From contig NC_088775.1 in NCBI RefSeq assembly GCF_954871325.1, positions 83,863,561 through 83,927,560 on the forward strand: DNA of 64,000 nucleotides, in the 5' to 3' direction. Shown here piece after piece: positions 1 through 10,351 of this stretch. The stretch is from Gordionus sp. m RMFG-2023. Its lineage: Eukaryota; Nematomorpha; Gordioida; Chordodea; Parachordodidae. Under the pieces are notes generated by a model. The model ran no database searches. It was not told where the DNA came from and saw nothing but the letters and a program-made list of their open reading frames with translations. The translations under genes were made by a program, and so were the position numbers. Every line of letters begins with the position of its first letter. The first letter of the stretch is position 1.

Positions 1-118
1 TATGGACAAAAGTGGCCGGGGAAAAGCGGACCGAAAGCCCGCCCAAAAGGGGGTCTGGGGGCGAAGCCCCCAGTAATTTTTAATCCTCCCCCCTTATGAA
101 AATCCTGGCTACGCCTAT
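1..118. mobile_element. hAT-type transposon end, cut by the left edge
   Basis: The end of the segment reads CTGGCTACGCCTATG, which in reverse is the CATAGGCGTAGCCAG terminal repeat common in hAT elements. Just inside is a GC-rich palindrome (GGGGGC/GCCCCC, around 50-72) and a C run, as seen in hAT subterminal regions. The body lies left of the window. No target duplication can be tested. Confidence 0.55.
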
Positions 119-267
119 GTTATAATCAGTGCAGGAGAGTGTATCTACATCCATTGCAAAACAAAAATATTCTCCAAAAATAAGATTAATACAGATGCAA
201 CTACAGTTGCGGCAATTGTAATCACTTATCTTGTAGTTCAACATTCACAGAGCTACTTATTATTACA

Positions 268-489
268 ATGTGCGTAGAATCTTCCCCCCCCCCCATTATA
301 TTTAACGACTCCAAGATAAATGAAAACTTTACTTGTAGAACAAAAATGATCAAGGATATCATCAATATTTTAGAACCTGAATTCAGGAGGTCAATTCTTG
401 ACTATTTGAAAGATGGGCATACATATGCAATTCTAACAGATGCATCTAATAATAATTCCCTTGATCCTCCGCTATTTCAACAAAATTAA
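268..489 (+). pseudogene. hAT transposase fragment in the left arm
   Basis: A 73-codon reading frame contains TKMIKDIINILEPEF, then ILDYLKDG, then AILTDASNN. This fits the segment of ZMYM/TTF-finger-type hAT transposases that runs up to the first catalytic region (usual form: RTK..IV...L...F...L.E.LK...FSI.IDES/D.S). The same segment recurs inverted in the right arm near 2900-3090 on the minus strand, diverged. It lacks the rest of the protein and is a fragment. The start codon shown by the frame is not meaningful. Confidence 0.5.
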
Positions 490-1073
490 GGACGTTTCAA
501 GAAAACGATTAAATTTTTTCCCCTTAAATAGTGAAAAATAGAAAGGCATAGTTAACCATATAATGGTAAATTCAATAAATTGCATGTCAGCTTTCTGATC
601 TGATAATGCCTCAGTGAATTTGAAAAAACCAGAGTGTATTTACAGAATTGAGTCAGCACAATGTTGGTTGCGATATGTTCCTAATACCCGCCATCGATAG
701 AATCTTAAAATTTTATAAACCTTTAAAAATATATTTCTTAAATAAAGATTATAAAAGCTGTCTTAACATTTTTAAAATTTTTTTAAATAATGAATGGCAG
801 AGATATATTTAGGATTGATTTCACATGTAGGCAATCTACTAAATGCTGTTAATGTGCAGTTGCAATCAGAAGAATCTTAACAAAGATTCACAAACTTATG
901 CTGCAGATGTGTTCATCTACAGTTAAAAATTGACAATAAATTTTATGGCGCCATTGATAAAACTATATTAAAATGTTCAAATATTTTAAAAATACCGATA
1001 GACATTGATGTCTTTTTTGAGGAGATTGTAATGCTCTCTATTTTTGATTTACAATGTAAGAAATATATTTATT

Positions 1074-1436
1074 TTATGCCAATGTAAAAAATAAGATTTT
1101 ATAAAATATAAAAAAAATATGGAAAATTAAATAGTTTATTTGAGATTTAAATAATGGAACTAAACGTTTACCGTCGTTATTGAGATATTTATAAAATTCA
1201 TGGCATGACATATTATAAATTTGTTTAACCATTAGCTCGGTCTCTAATGTTGTTAAAGCAATCCGATTTCTCCCCTTTTTCCAGGCAGTCCTCATCAGCC
1301 TAAAAATGCGCTCGGATGAGGCATTAGAATGAGGTAAGAAGAAGATATACTCGCATATTTTTACCAAGCATGGGGATTTATTGTTATTACGAAAAAATTC
1401 AACCCATTTCTCCTCTACTTTTAGACCATCTAACTT
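1074..1436 (-). pseudogene. hAT transposase C-terminal dimerisation region
   Basis: Reading from 1436 down to 1074, the frame carries a WVEFF segment, then LPHSNASSERIFRLM, then KKGRNRIALTTLETELMVK. The LPHSNA..ERIF..M....KKRNRL pattern is the hAT C-terminal dimerisation signature. A stop lies just before 1436 and the conserved aromatic and SNA/SER positions are kept. This is the only part of the fold-back element that is single copy, so it forms the loop between the inverted arms. Confidence 0.75.
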
Positions 1437-1637
1437 TAAGTATTCTGACTAATCATAAAAAATAGAGAGAATTACAATTACCTCAAACAAGACATCAATG
1501 TTTTTCAGTATTATATTTATTTATTAAATTACAAAAACCATCAATTGATGGTTTCTGTTCCAAGGTCATATTTATATATTTGTAAATAGAGTTATTAAAA
1601 TCAATTGTAAATATTCTAAGATTGTCTTAATAAAAAT

Positions 1638-2398
1638 CAGGGTTGGCAAGTCGGTCAATTGACCAGTCAAAGTCAATTGACCGGATTAGTATTTGACCTG
1701 GTCAAATACTCTAAAAAAAATTTAAAGGAAAATAATTAAAATATGTTTAAAAAAGGGAAAAACGATATATATACATGTGATCACGATGTTTGCTTATTTT
1801 TTGGGTCCACAATATCAAGGGAAATTCACTAGTAGTGAATTTAAGTGATATAATTCAAGAATTAGCTATTTTACTAGATAGTGACCAATATATTTTAAGT
1901 GATATTAATTTCACTAGCAAAAACAACATGTTTTATAAGCAAATTAGGAAAGTAGTAATTTCCAAAAACAATCAATTCCGACCTCAAGTTAATAGATTAA
2001 ACTTTGCACATCATGCCCATTAAGAGATTAATAATTACTAGTTCTACTTCTTCTTTAGAAAGAAATAGGTCGATTTGGGTTAATATTCTTATGAAAATAG
2101 AAATCGATTGAAGATCTAAGACATCAGGAAAATTGATTAAAAAATATTAAAGAAAATAATAATAATGAATATGAATCAGAACAAGAATCTGTTACGGATA
2201 ATGTTAGTTATTTAATGACAATGAATTTAAAAAATTTATAATATAGATTCATTTTACTATTATATTCAAAATAAAGTTAATATTAACTTAAAAAAAAACA
2301 TATATTTGAATTTGACCATATTTGAACATATTTGAGCGGTCAAATATCGGTCGGCCAATTGACGGATACGTATTTGACCGGTCAAATGCACAACCCTG
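1638..2398. mobile_element. hAT MITE nested in the fold-back element
   Basis: The 761-bp insert starts CAGGGTTG and ends CAACCCTG, with subterminal GGTCAATTGACC and TTGACCGGTCAAAT repeats at both ends. It is flanked by a perfect 8-bp direct repeat, ATAAAAAT, at 1630-1637 and 2399-2406. TIR start CAGGG and 8-bp duplication are hAT hallmarks. The interior has no long frame. It interrupts the right arm of the older element, so it is the younger insertion. Confidence 0.88.
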
Positions 2399-3359
2399 AT
2401 AAAAATATCTGCTTCATTTAAAAATTTAATAATTAGAGTTTGAACATTTTAATATAATATTTTTAGCAATAGCGCCATAAAATTTATTATCAATTTTTAA
2501 CTGTAAAAATGAACAGAGCTGTAGCATGATTTTGTGAATCTTTATTAATAAAGAATATTCTGATTACAACTGAATATTAACTGCATAAGTAGATTTCCTA
2601 CATGTGAAACTAATCCCAAATATGCTTTTGCCATTTCATAATCCAAAAAATTTTTCAAAATTTTAGGACAGCTTTTAAAATCTTTAAATAATTATTTTTT
2701 TAAGAAAGAAAGAAAGAAAAATTCTATCGATGGCAGGTATTAATGATAACCACCTGATAGGTACATATCGCAACAACTCACACCATTCCAACAGAGGCAT
2801 TATCAGCGCAGATAGCTGATATGCAATTCATTGATAACCCTGAATCAGCTATATTTAAATTATGTGGTTAGCTACATCTTTGAATTTTTCACTATCCGAG
2901 GAAAATTTTTTTAACAGTTTTATTGAAATGTTCTTGTTCTAGTTGAAATAGTGAATGATCAAGGGAAATGTTTTAATATTTCCCTTATTAGAGGCATCTA
3001 TTAGAAGGGCATATGGATGCCCATCTTTCAAATCGTCTAGAATTGACATCTAGGATACAGGTACTAAAACCAAGTAAGGTTTGCACTTATATTGGAGTCA
3101 TTAAATATCATGGGAAAAAGATTCGACCAACATTGTGATGATATAGCTCTGTGAATGTTGAACTACATGATGGTTTATACGATTTCCACAGCTGTAGTTG
3201 CATCTGTATTATTTATTATTTTTGGAGAATGTTTTTGTATTGCAATCGATATATACGATATACTCCCCTGTACTGACTTATATAATGAAATGATGTTGAT
3301 TTATTATTGGATAAAAATAAGACAGGATAAAAAGAAATTTATAAATTAGACATGTTTTT

Positions 3360-3593
3360 CGAAATATTTAAAATAAAAATATAAAAATAATCAATTACTG
3401 TCTCTCAAAATTATTATTTATATATTAAAAACGTTAAAATACTCTTTTTTTTAAATTGCGGGAGAAATTTAAAAATTGCGGTAGATTTTTGCGGGAGATT
3501 TCCAATTGTGGTAATTTTGCGGGAAAGAGATGTCTCTGTGTAAGCTAAAAAATTGCGGGAGTCTCCCGCTGATGAGGGGAGACATGGCAACCC
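3360..3593 (-). repeat. hAT-like element end with CCCGCAA subterminal repeats
   Basis: Read on the minus strand the segment starts CAGGGTTGCCATGTCTCCC at 3593 and then has several copies of TCCCGCAA or CCGCAATT. Repeated subterminal motifs behind a CAGGGTTGCCA end are typical of hAT elements. The opposite end was not found, so it may be a solo end. The reading frame across it is not treated as a gene. Confidence 0.5.
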
Positions 3594-4437
3594 TGGTTCC
3601 AAGCTCTCTTCTTCAAACACAAACATTAGAAATAATATATTTATTGTTGCAGCTGTAGTATATTGAATAAATTATATAATAAAATAATTGATAATATAAT
3701 TTATAATAAATTTGAGCTTATTGGCAAATATCGAATTAAAAATATAACAATATTTAATAAAATAACAAAAGAATATGCTACAAATATTAATTTTTTCTCA
3801 CTGCATGCTACCCATCTATTTTTTTAAATAGGGGTGTGAGATTTGTCTTATATTCGATATCTTATTCATTTATCCTTATCAATGTATAAAAAAAGTGGTG
3901 TTTATTTTACAGTTAATTTAATGTTTCTTTTTTGAAATATTTCCATTTTAATTGTGAAGAAAAAAATATCAAATGGCGAATTATTTAAAAGTTTCTAATT
4001 TTTTTATAACTGGATTTATTTCAGATACTTATTGGTCATCAGATAGAGCAATTGATGTTAGATTCTACATTTGCGTTAGATTCTAAATTTGTGTTGAATA
4101 TCATTTAAATTAGGAAATATATGTATATTATTATTAATTGTATTAAATATATAAAAATATAGGAAAGTCCGCCAAAGGGGGTTATCAAGGCGGTCACCAG
4201 GAAATTATATATAAATGGAGTAGTTACTTTTATGGACACTTTTATTAAATTAATTTAGGGCTACTATTTCACAGTGAAATAATATAAAAATCAGTAATGA
4301 ATCAGCTCAGATATCATTTATCTAAAAAATATATCCAAGAAAGCATGCCATGTTTCTAATTACCGAACTGCAAGTAATTTATTTTTTATATATTTATTTA
4401 AATTTTTTTAAAATATTTTATATAAGATACTTGTGGC
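3594..4437. other. AT-rich spacer
   Basis: No gene or complete element was recognised. There is a short direct duplication of a GTTAGATTCTA unit near 4049-4085 and a GC-richer patch near 4150-4195 (CCGCCAAAGGGGG), which may be a relic of a small repeat. Confidence 0.4.
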
Positions 4438-5195
4438 TAGAGGTCTGAAATAGGCGGGTCGGGTTTTAACCCACAAGCCCGCATTTCCAATATTTTAATA
4501 AATTTAGTTTTTAAAATACCAACCCGCCCTTTAATCTAATATTCCTTTCCTGCCCGCTCATTAGTCTGAAATTTTTTACCCTCTTGCTAATTATTTTTAA
4601 AAAATTTTAACCCATATTGTTCATATAAAATTTAAAAGAAATATTTATATAATATAAAAAGAATATTTATTGTTACTAAAAACCTTCCAGCAATGATAAT
4701 TCATTGTTTAGAAGAACCACTGGTTTCTGGAATTGACACTATTTTTTTAGCAATCTTAATAGCTTTGATACTTTTCCTTATCGTTTCCATCAAAGTAGGA
4801 TATCCATTTGAAAATCTATTCAAAAGTAATCTAAGATCTTGCTAAATTATACAAAAACTCGTTACTTTAAGATTTAAATACTTTGTTATGTATTATGTAA
4901 AGCTATCCTCTATAGCAGCAATATCTTCATATCTATTGTTTAATTTTGATATGAATAATATCATCCACATAACATTGTATTTATAATTTAATAATCTTTA
5001 TTGACTATGCATTTTGGGTAATGGGTAAAATCAGATTTTCATCTACATTAATATTATACTCTTTCATTCAAATCAAATCCAACAATCTATATATTTTTTT
5101 TACCTAATTAATTTCTTCTGAGAAAAAATCCTGAGTTATCAGTATTTTGGTATTAAAAATGTTGAAATTTTAGAGAGAATAATGTTTACTTATAT
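4438..5195. repeat. Degraded hAT-like element, one end visible
   Basis: It starts TAGAGGTCTGAAATAGGCG, close to the TAGAGGTCTGCAATAGTCG end at 20762, followed by GGGTCGGG and repeated CCCGCC motifs. The opposite end is missing. On the minus strand around 4690-4860 a short frame with YPTLMETIRKSIKAIK can be read, but it cannot be tied to a known transposase domain. Confidence 0.4.
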
Positions 5196-5734
5196 TATCT
5201 TAAACTAGGGCTATGTCCTAGCCCGGCCTTCGGGGGGGAGAGTGTAGTCTGAGAATCACAAATGGCCCGGAATCAGAAATTCCATGAATCAGTTAGTAAC
5301 AAATGGCGATGGATCACAAATCATGACATATCAGATTCAAAGTAAAAATATAATATAGGTATGGGGCTGATCAGCAGGAATAATGTTAGAAGAGGCAGAA
5401 TGATCAGCTTAAAAGGTAGGATTTTGAAATACATATAATTTATTTACATTATAAAAATATAATACTATGTAATGTTATCTAGATCTGATTAAACATATAT
5501 AGTTTTTTAGTGAATTATACAAAATAATCTAGTATGGATAAAAAGAAATATTGATCGGGTTGGGAAACTTAAATAGGATCATTGCGAACAGATATAGAAT
5601 CTAATTAAAATATTAATATATATATGGTCATATAAATTAACGAATATTGCAAAATAAGCTGTAGGAATAAAATAGAATAATGGTAGGTGCGAGTTTTAAA
5701 AAGGTAGGATTTTTAAGAATTTTTTTTAAATCCT
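5196..5734. other. Unassigned intergenic DNA
   Basis: A GC-richer patch with the small palindrome CTAGGGCTATGTCCTAG starts near 5207 and continues into CCCGGCCTTCGGGGG. It may be the head of a short interspersed repeat, but no second copy is visible in the window. The rest is AT-rich without a recognisable feature. Confidence 0.3.
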
Positions 5735-5990
5735 AAAATATTTATAAGGAAAGGAAGGTAAATGAACAGAAAGAGGGAACGGAAGAAAAAGGTAAAAAAA
5801 AGGAAGCTGAAAAGGAGAAGGGAAGGAATGTAAAAGAAATAAAAGAGGGAAAGGGAAAGGGAAAAGAGAAAGGGGAGGTAGAGAAAGATAAAGGGAAAGT
5901 AAAAAAGGAATGAAAATGTGTAAGGGATAGAAAATAGGATGGAAAGGTAAGAGAAAAATGGATAAAAAAGGCAAATAAAAGAAAAAGCGA
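5735..5990 (+). repeat. Polypurine tract
   Basis: About 250 bp of the + strand is nearly pure A and G (GGAAAGG, GGGAAAAG, GAGAAAG variants), with few pyrimidines. It is an imperfect simple repeat. The minus-strand frame through it gives only a low-complexity F/P/L/S peptide and is not a gene. Confidence 0.8.
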
Positions 5991-6129
5991 AATAAAGTTT
6001 TCGCTCTAAATCGCTAAAATAAAAATTGTTAAAAAAAATTGGGAATCTTGCTTATTATATCCTAAAAAAGTTTTTAAGTAAATTTTAAATTAACATTTAT
6101 AAATCCTAACGAAGTAAATGAAGGATTAT

Positions 6130-7140
6130 TTACCCTGATAATCTAAATAAGAATCTTTTTGAATGTTATTCATCAAGGACATTATAGAAGAGTTTGGATA
6201 TGAAATAATTATTCAGATACTATGTTTTTTGGGGAAATCTTGATCGTGATGTTGAAGATTTCGTTAAATATTGCAGGATTTGCCATGAAGGAAGACCGGA
6301 AGCCAGAGAAATGCTGTTATACAAGTGTAGCAATACTATCGGACTTAACGAATACACATTTATTTGACAGGCCCCGTATCTGAAAAGTATTGGTTTATTT
6401 GCATAGACGCCTTCACCAAATATGTTGATGTTGCAATTAGAACACATATTAATTCGGCGAGTGTAATAAAGAATCTGAGTAATTATATTACTAGATTTGG
6501 ATTTTCTAGTTACATTGCATCAGATAACGGTACTCAGTTTACCTGATCTGAATGAAAATGTTTCTTTTTAAAAACAACATAAAACATTATAGATCGGCGT
6601 CTAATAGCCCAAAATCAAACGGTTTAGCTTAGCGTTATATGCTAACGATAAAGACGCGTTTCTTTGCTGAAAGGAGATGTGGAACTCCGGACCAGTTAAA
6701 TTTAGTTTATATTGTAATTACTCACTGAAATACTCTAAATCAACTACATGTAAATTTCGTGCCAAAATGATGTTTGGAAGGTTGCTTAAGACGACGTTAG
6801 ATAACTGGAAACTATCTACGAGAGAAAGGACTGAAAACGCATTATGAAAACAAAAATATAATAAAGATAGGTACGTTGAGCCCTGTGAATTTAAAAATCA
6901 AAAGGTGTGGATAGAAAACAAAAGGACTGTGGGGGAGCATGAAGGGACAGGGGTTCAAAAGAAAAGTACGATACTGTATGGTGTTGAGTTTGAGGGTATT
7001 GTAAAAACAAGCATGCTGACCAACTGAGGGATGCACATCCTCAAGCTAAGAATGACGGAGTATTTGGACGATGCAGAACATAATGGAAATACAACTCTTA
7101 GAAAAAGAGTTTCAAAACCCCTACTACGTTATCATGCCGA
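6130..7140 (+). mobile_element. Ty3/gypsy integrase fossil
   Basis: Parts visible in order are a piece of the integrase zinc-binding region (near 6240-6300), the start of the catalytic core (6364-6546, with a YWFICIDAFTKYVDV stretch and DNGTQF at its end), and an integrase C-terminal region (near 6840-7140). The arrangement is that of chromovirus or K02A2.6-like Ty3/gypsy integrases. It is a broken, old fragment with several breaks. No gag, reverse transcriptase or long terminal repeat was recognised next to it. Confidence 0.7.
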
Positions 7141-8414
7141 ATTCAATTTGTAGTGGGGAAAAGAGTATTAACTTTAAATAAATTGTATTTAGTTTTAGGA
7201 TATAAAATCGAATTAGTCTTTTTAGATGTAGAGTCGCCTATACCAAAATTATTTAGATGTTTCTCTATTTCCTTAAAACTATTGGCATGAACCAGGGTCG
7301 TAGAAAACGGGGGGGGGGGAGGGGGACAAATACCCCCTCCACAAGCCAAAAATTATAGATGCTGGATATATTTTTCAAAAATATTATTGTTTATATTAAT
7401 TTATATTTGTTTTTATTCCTATCTCATATTAAATATATATTTAATTACATTTATTACCACATTCATCAACTAAGTTATTTTATCAATTAATTTTTTCAAG
7501 TTTTCCGGCCTAATATTTACTTATAATTTTTAAATTTTTAGTGGCGTAATATTTATCTACCATTTTCAAATTGCTAGTCAAATAATAATTATTTCTGAAA
7601 TTGTCCAACAGGGAGAAAAAATTGCAACCTTGTCCAACGAGATAGAGTCTCCGCCATAAAGCAGTAACAGCTTTTATGGAGTTAGAAGAGCCGTATTTGC
7701 TATTACTGAAATATCACAATGGCCTGAAAGAAATATTTCCTAGAAAATTATTGGATTCAATGCTAATAATTATTTAATTATACAATTATTTTATGTATTT
7801 TCAAAAACATAAAATTGACTTGATTAAGAAGATGAGAATAGCGGAGAGCATTTTATTAGAATTCATGGAAATTAGAGCTAATGTTGATGAAGAATTTTAT
7901 TATATATATATATTATTGTTAAGTCAAAAGCAGAATTATACGTGTTTAATATTTGTCTCCCTCGACTTGCAGCAAGGCAAGCTCATAGTTAAAACATTAA
8001 TATAGGATCAGTAGAAGGGTATATCTTAGATACAGATACATTTAAAACCAAATAAATGAAAGCTTTTTAATTCATCATGAGCACTTACCAATCTGCAAAT
8101 ATTACTTCCACAAAAGCCTTCCCAACCTTTTTCAGATGGTGATAGAAAATAAAAATATTCGTTGGATTTTTATCATGAAGATGTTAAAGTATCTTATGAT
8201 GCCTTATTAGCTGAAAACTATGTTTATAAGATTAACTATGGTTGATATAGTCCCAAAAAATGCTATGGATGCTCTGCATTATTTCAAACACATTTTAGAT
8301 TATATTCTCAATATATTAAAAGGGTTTATATATATTAGTAACTAATCCCATTAGTAAACTAATGAGCAAACATTCTCTTTTTTAAGAAGAATAACGGAGC
8401 CCTGGAGGTACCAT

Positions 8415-8633
8415 TTACAGGGCTCGACCTGGATTTTTTAAAAAAAATTTAAGGCCCGGCCCGAGTTTTTTAAAAATTTTTAGGTCCGGCCCGGCTTTTT
8501 TTGAAATAAAATTTTCAGGCCCGACACGGATTTTTTAAAAATAAATTATATTTATTTTTGATTTTTATAGCTAATTTTCAAATATAGGCTGTTTTAAAAT
8601 AAACCCGGGGGCCGGGCCTGCAAGTCTCCGAAA
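8415..8633. mobile_element. GGCCCG-type MITE nested in hAT copy A
   Basis: The ends read ATTTACAGGGCTCG and, in reverse, ACTTGCAGGCCCGGCC, with repeated GGCCCGGCCCGA blocks and A/T runs between. It splits the hAT C-terminal coding region between the RRITEPWRYHL-like part and ESRLKGLDLL. An equivalent insert sits at the same point of copy B (42363-42662). Confidence 0.65.
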
Positions 8634-8656
8634 AACATACCAAGAAGTACAATTCT

Positions 8657-8773
8657 GAAAGTAGATTAAAAGGTTTGGATCTTTTGAATATTCATAGGCA
8701 TTTGACGACAAGCAAAGATAAGATAATTGAAAAATTAGCTGAATCCCAACGAAGATTGGAATTTACATTCTAA
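8657..8773 (+). pseudogene. hAT transposase C-terminal end (copy A)
   Basis: The frame reads ESRLKGLDLLNIHRHLT, then SKDKIIEKLAESQRRLEF and a stop at 8771-8773. This matches the very end of ZMYM1-like hAT transposases (ALLNIHRDI....VI..FA...RRL.F). It is cut from its upstream part by the nested MITE, so no whole protein can be made from this copy. Confidence 0.7.
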
Positions 8774-9459
8774 ATATATAACATACAAAATACAATTATT
8801 CCTAAGAAACTTTTTGTATATTAATTTATATTTCCAACATTAAAATTTTTTATACTTTATATATAAATTTTAAAGGCTCAAAAAATTCAAATTTCTATTT
8901 TGGGTCATTTAAGTGGTTATTTACATATAATTATAAAATAATTCACATTAGTTTAAAATTACTAGAAATAGTTATTGGTCCTAATAAATTTATGCTTAAT
9001 ATGCCCCCCCCCCCCAGACCAAATTCCTGCGTACGCGCCTGGCATGAACAGTCTTATAAAATAAATAAAATGTAAATATGACAATTTACCTTTAGGTGTT
9101 TCCTGAGGTTATAACTGGGTTGATTTAAGGAAATATTTGAAACCAGTTTTGGTTGTTATATTTATTTAAAAAAAATTTTCAAATCTAGGGAATGGAAAAC
9201 TTGTATTATAGCTAATAAGTATAGAAGAATGTCATATCCATATATAACATTATATTTCATAAAAATATTAAATCTTCCCGATCAATCCCGTCTTCATCCA
9301 ATATAATGTCTTCTTCACTCCAAACCGCACACAAAGAAACTTTTTATTGTTCTTTACCAAAAAAAAAGCCATGTGATCATTTTGTTTCACTCCTATCCAC
9401 AAGGAAACACTCCCCTGTCAGAAAATAACTGACATTTGATATATTATATTATATTAAAT

Positions 9460-9582
9460 TTATTTCTTCTTTTTTTCAACAGCTACAACATTAAGAACAT
9501 TTCCTTCCCTGGTATCTTCCATTTCATTAATATCATTGTATGAATCACTTTCAAAGATTTGGATATCCATAGGCAATGACAT
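9460..9582 (-). CDS. Small acidic ORF divergent from SCAMP, function unknown
   Basis: A 40-codon minus-strand frame begins MSLPMDIQIFESDSYNDI and ends VVAVEKKKK before TAA at 9460-9462. I do not recognise it. The first part is acidic and polar with a lysine tail, unlike the low-complexity chance frames of this AT-rich DNA. Further down the minus strand (about 9240-9420) another short acidic stretch, SEEDIILDEDGIDRED, can be read, so this may be the first exon of a small gene or the head of a lost transposase. It starts 568 bp from the SCAMP start, head to head. No splice sites were confirmed. Confidence 0.3.
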   Translation of the reverse strand: MSLPMDIQIFESDSYNDINEMEDTREGNVLNVVAVEKKKK

Positions 9583-10150
9583 TTTAAATAATTAACACGT
9601 GATTTAGGTTTATAATACAAATGAAAATATAAATTACAAATCGAAAATATATTTTAATTTCAAAATTAAATAATAAATAATAAAAATTATAATAAATTAT
9701 AATTAATTATGATATTATATTTAAATTTTCATGTTTATACTTACCTTCATTATATTTTTTGAAAGTAGCTAAGTAGCGGGCTAACAAATTAAATAATTAG
9801 AAGAAATGTAGCCGCTATTCTCTACTTTAACAACTCTGAAAAATGGATAGGATATTGACTTTGTATGTTACGTAAGAGTATAACCTCTCCACTCAACACC
9901 ATGTAACCCCCACAAATTTCAAAATTTTATACCTCCTCTTATCTGTATTAGGAGCTTTGTTATAATATTTAATACATTAGGTAAGATGGATGGTGGATTG
10001 GATACATACAAAATTATAGTATTTTACTAATTATCCCAACAAGGAAAATATATTTTTCTAGGCATTTAAAATTAAATAAAATCAACATGGTTTTTATAAT
10101 CGATTACCGCACCTGATAATATTATTTTTTCATAATTATTAAAAAATATA
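9583..10150. promoter_or_regulatory. Region upstream of SCAMP, probable promoter and 5' UTR
   Basis: The 568 bp between the divergent small ORF and the SCAMP start codon must contain the SCAMP 5' UTR and core promoter unless an upstream exon exists. It is very AT-rich with many TATA-like strings, so no single TATA box or initiator can be chosen. This is a placement by position, not by motif. Confidence 0.3.
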
Positions 10151-10351
10151 ATGTCTAACTATGATTCTAGTACATTTGGAGAAAATTCCGATCTTAATCC
10201 ATTCGCAGTAGGCTATATAATATAATTTATATATATAATTTATTCCATACAGGATCCAAAACCGGCTGATACTAATTCAACAAAAAAACCTACCTTCAAT
10301 GATTTTGATACTTTTATTAATCCATTTGATTCAAAATCTCAGCTAACACAA
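10151..10351 (+). CDS. SCAMP: SCAMP exons 1-2: NPF-motif N terminus
   Basis: Exon 1 (10151-10207) encodes [19 protein letters not shown] and exon 2 (10253-10351) starts DPKPADTN and contains FINPFDSK. The splice joins NPFA to DP, giving the NPFADP motif found at the start of animal SCAMPs. NPF motifs bind EH-domain proteins such as EPS15 and intersectin in endocytosis. The intron between them (10208-10252) is only 45 nt, starts GTAGGC and ends CATACAG. Confidence 0.92.

Larger units (their letters stand above)
127..3275 (-). mobile_element. Fold-back hAT transposon with long inverted arms
   Basis: The termini are CAGTGCAGGAGAGT (127) and its diverged inverse ending at 3275. Inverted similarity runs inward far beyond a normal TIR: about 127-1055 pairs with about 1450-3275 once the nested element at 1638-2398 is removed. 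Shared landmarks are TATGGCGC (943 and the inverse near 2472), the CATTGATGTCTT block (1003 and the inverse near 1490), and a transposase-like segment in each arm. The loop (about 1060-1440) carries the hAT dimerisation end on the minus strand. The right arm plus loop looks like one minus-strand transposase gene and the left arm is an inverted duplicate of its 5' part. Arms are clearly diverged, so this is an old structure. No clean 8-bp target duplication was found. Confidence 0.75.
7293..9041 (+). mobile_element. hAT transposon copy A (non-autonomous)
   Basis: The 1749-bp element is flanked by a perfect 8-bp target duplication, GCATGAAC, at 7285-7292 and 9042-9049. The right end in reverse is CAGGCGCGTACGCAGG, the left end CAGGGTCGTAG; a G run follows the left end and a C run (9004-9015) precedes the right end. 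The inside keeps pieces of a ZMYM-type hAT transposase: a segment near 7820-7990 and a C-terminal end at 8657-8773 (ESRL..LDLLNIHRHLT, then EKLAESQRRLEF and stop). The central catalytic part is missing. A relative with the same ends lies at 41293-43171. A smaller MITE interrupts it at about 8415-8633. Confidence 0.9.

Noticed and set aside
3414-3626. 70-codon minus frame
   Set aside because: It is built from TCCCGCAA subterminal repeats of a hAT end.
5196-5345. Possible SINE or tRNA-derived start at the CTAGGGCTATGTCCTAG palindrome
   Set aside because: One copy only, no promoter boxes or tail recognisable; kept as unassigned DNA.
5726-5974. Minus-strand frame of 82 codons
   Set aside because: It is the complement of the polypurine tract and encodes only F, P, L and S in runs. 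No gene features.
7143-7349. 68-codon minus frame starting in a G/C run
   Set aside because: It crosses the target duplication and the left end of hAT copy A; the proline run is the G homopolymer in reverse.
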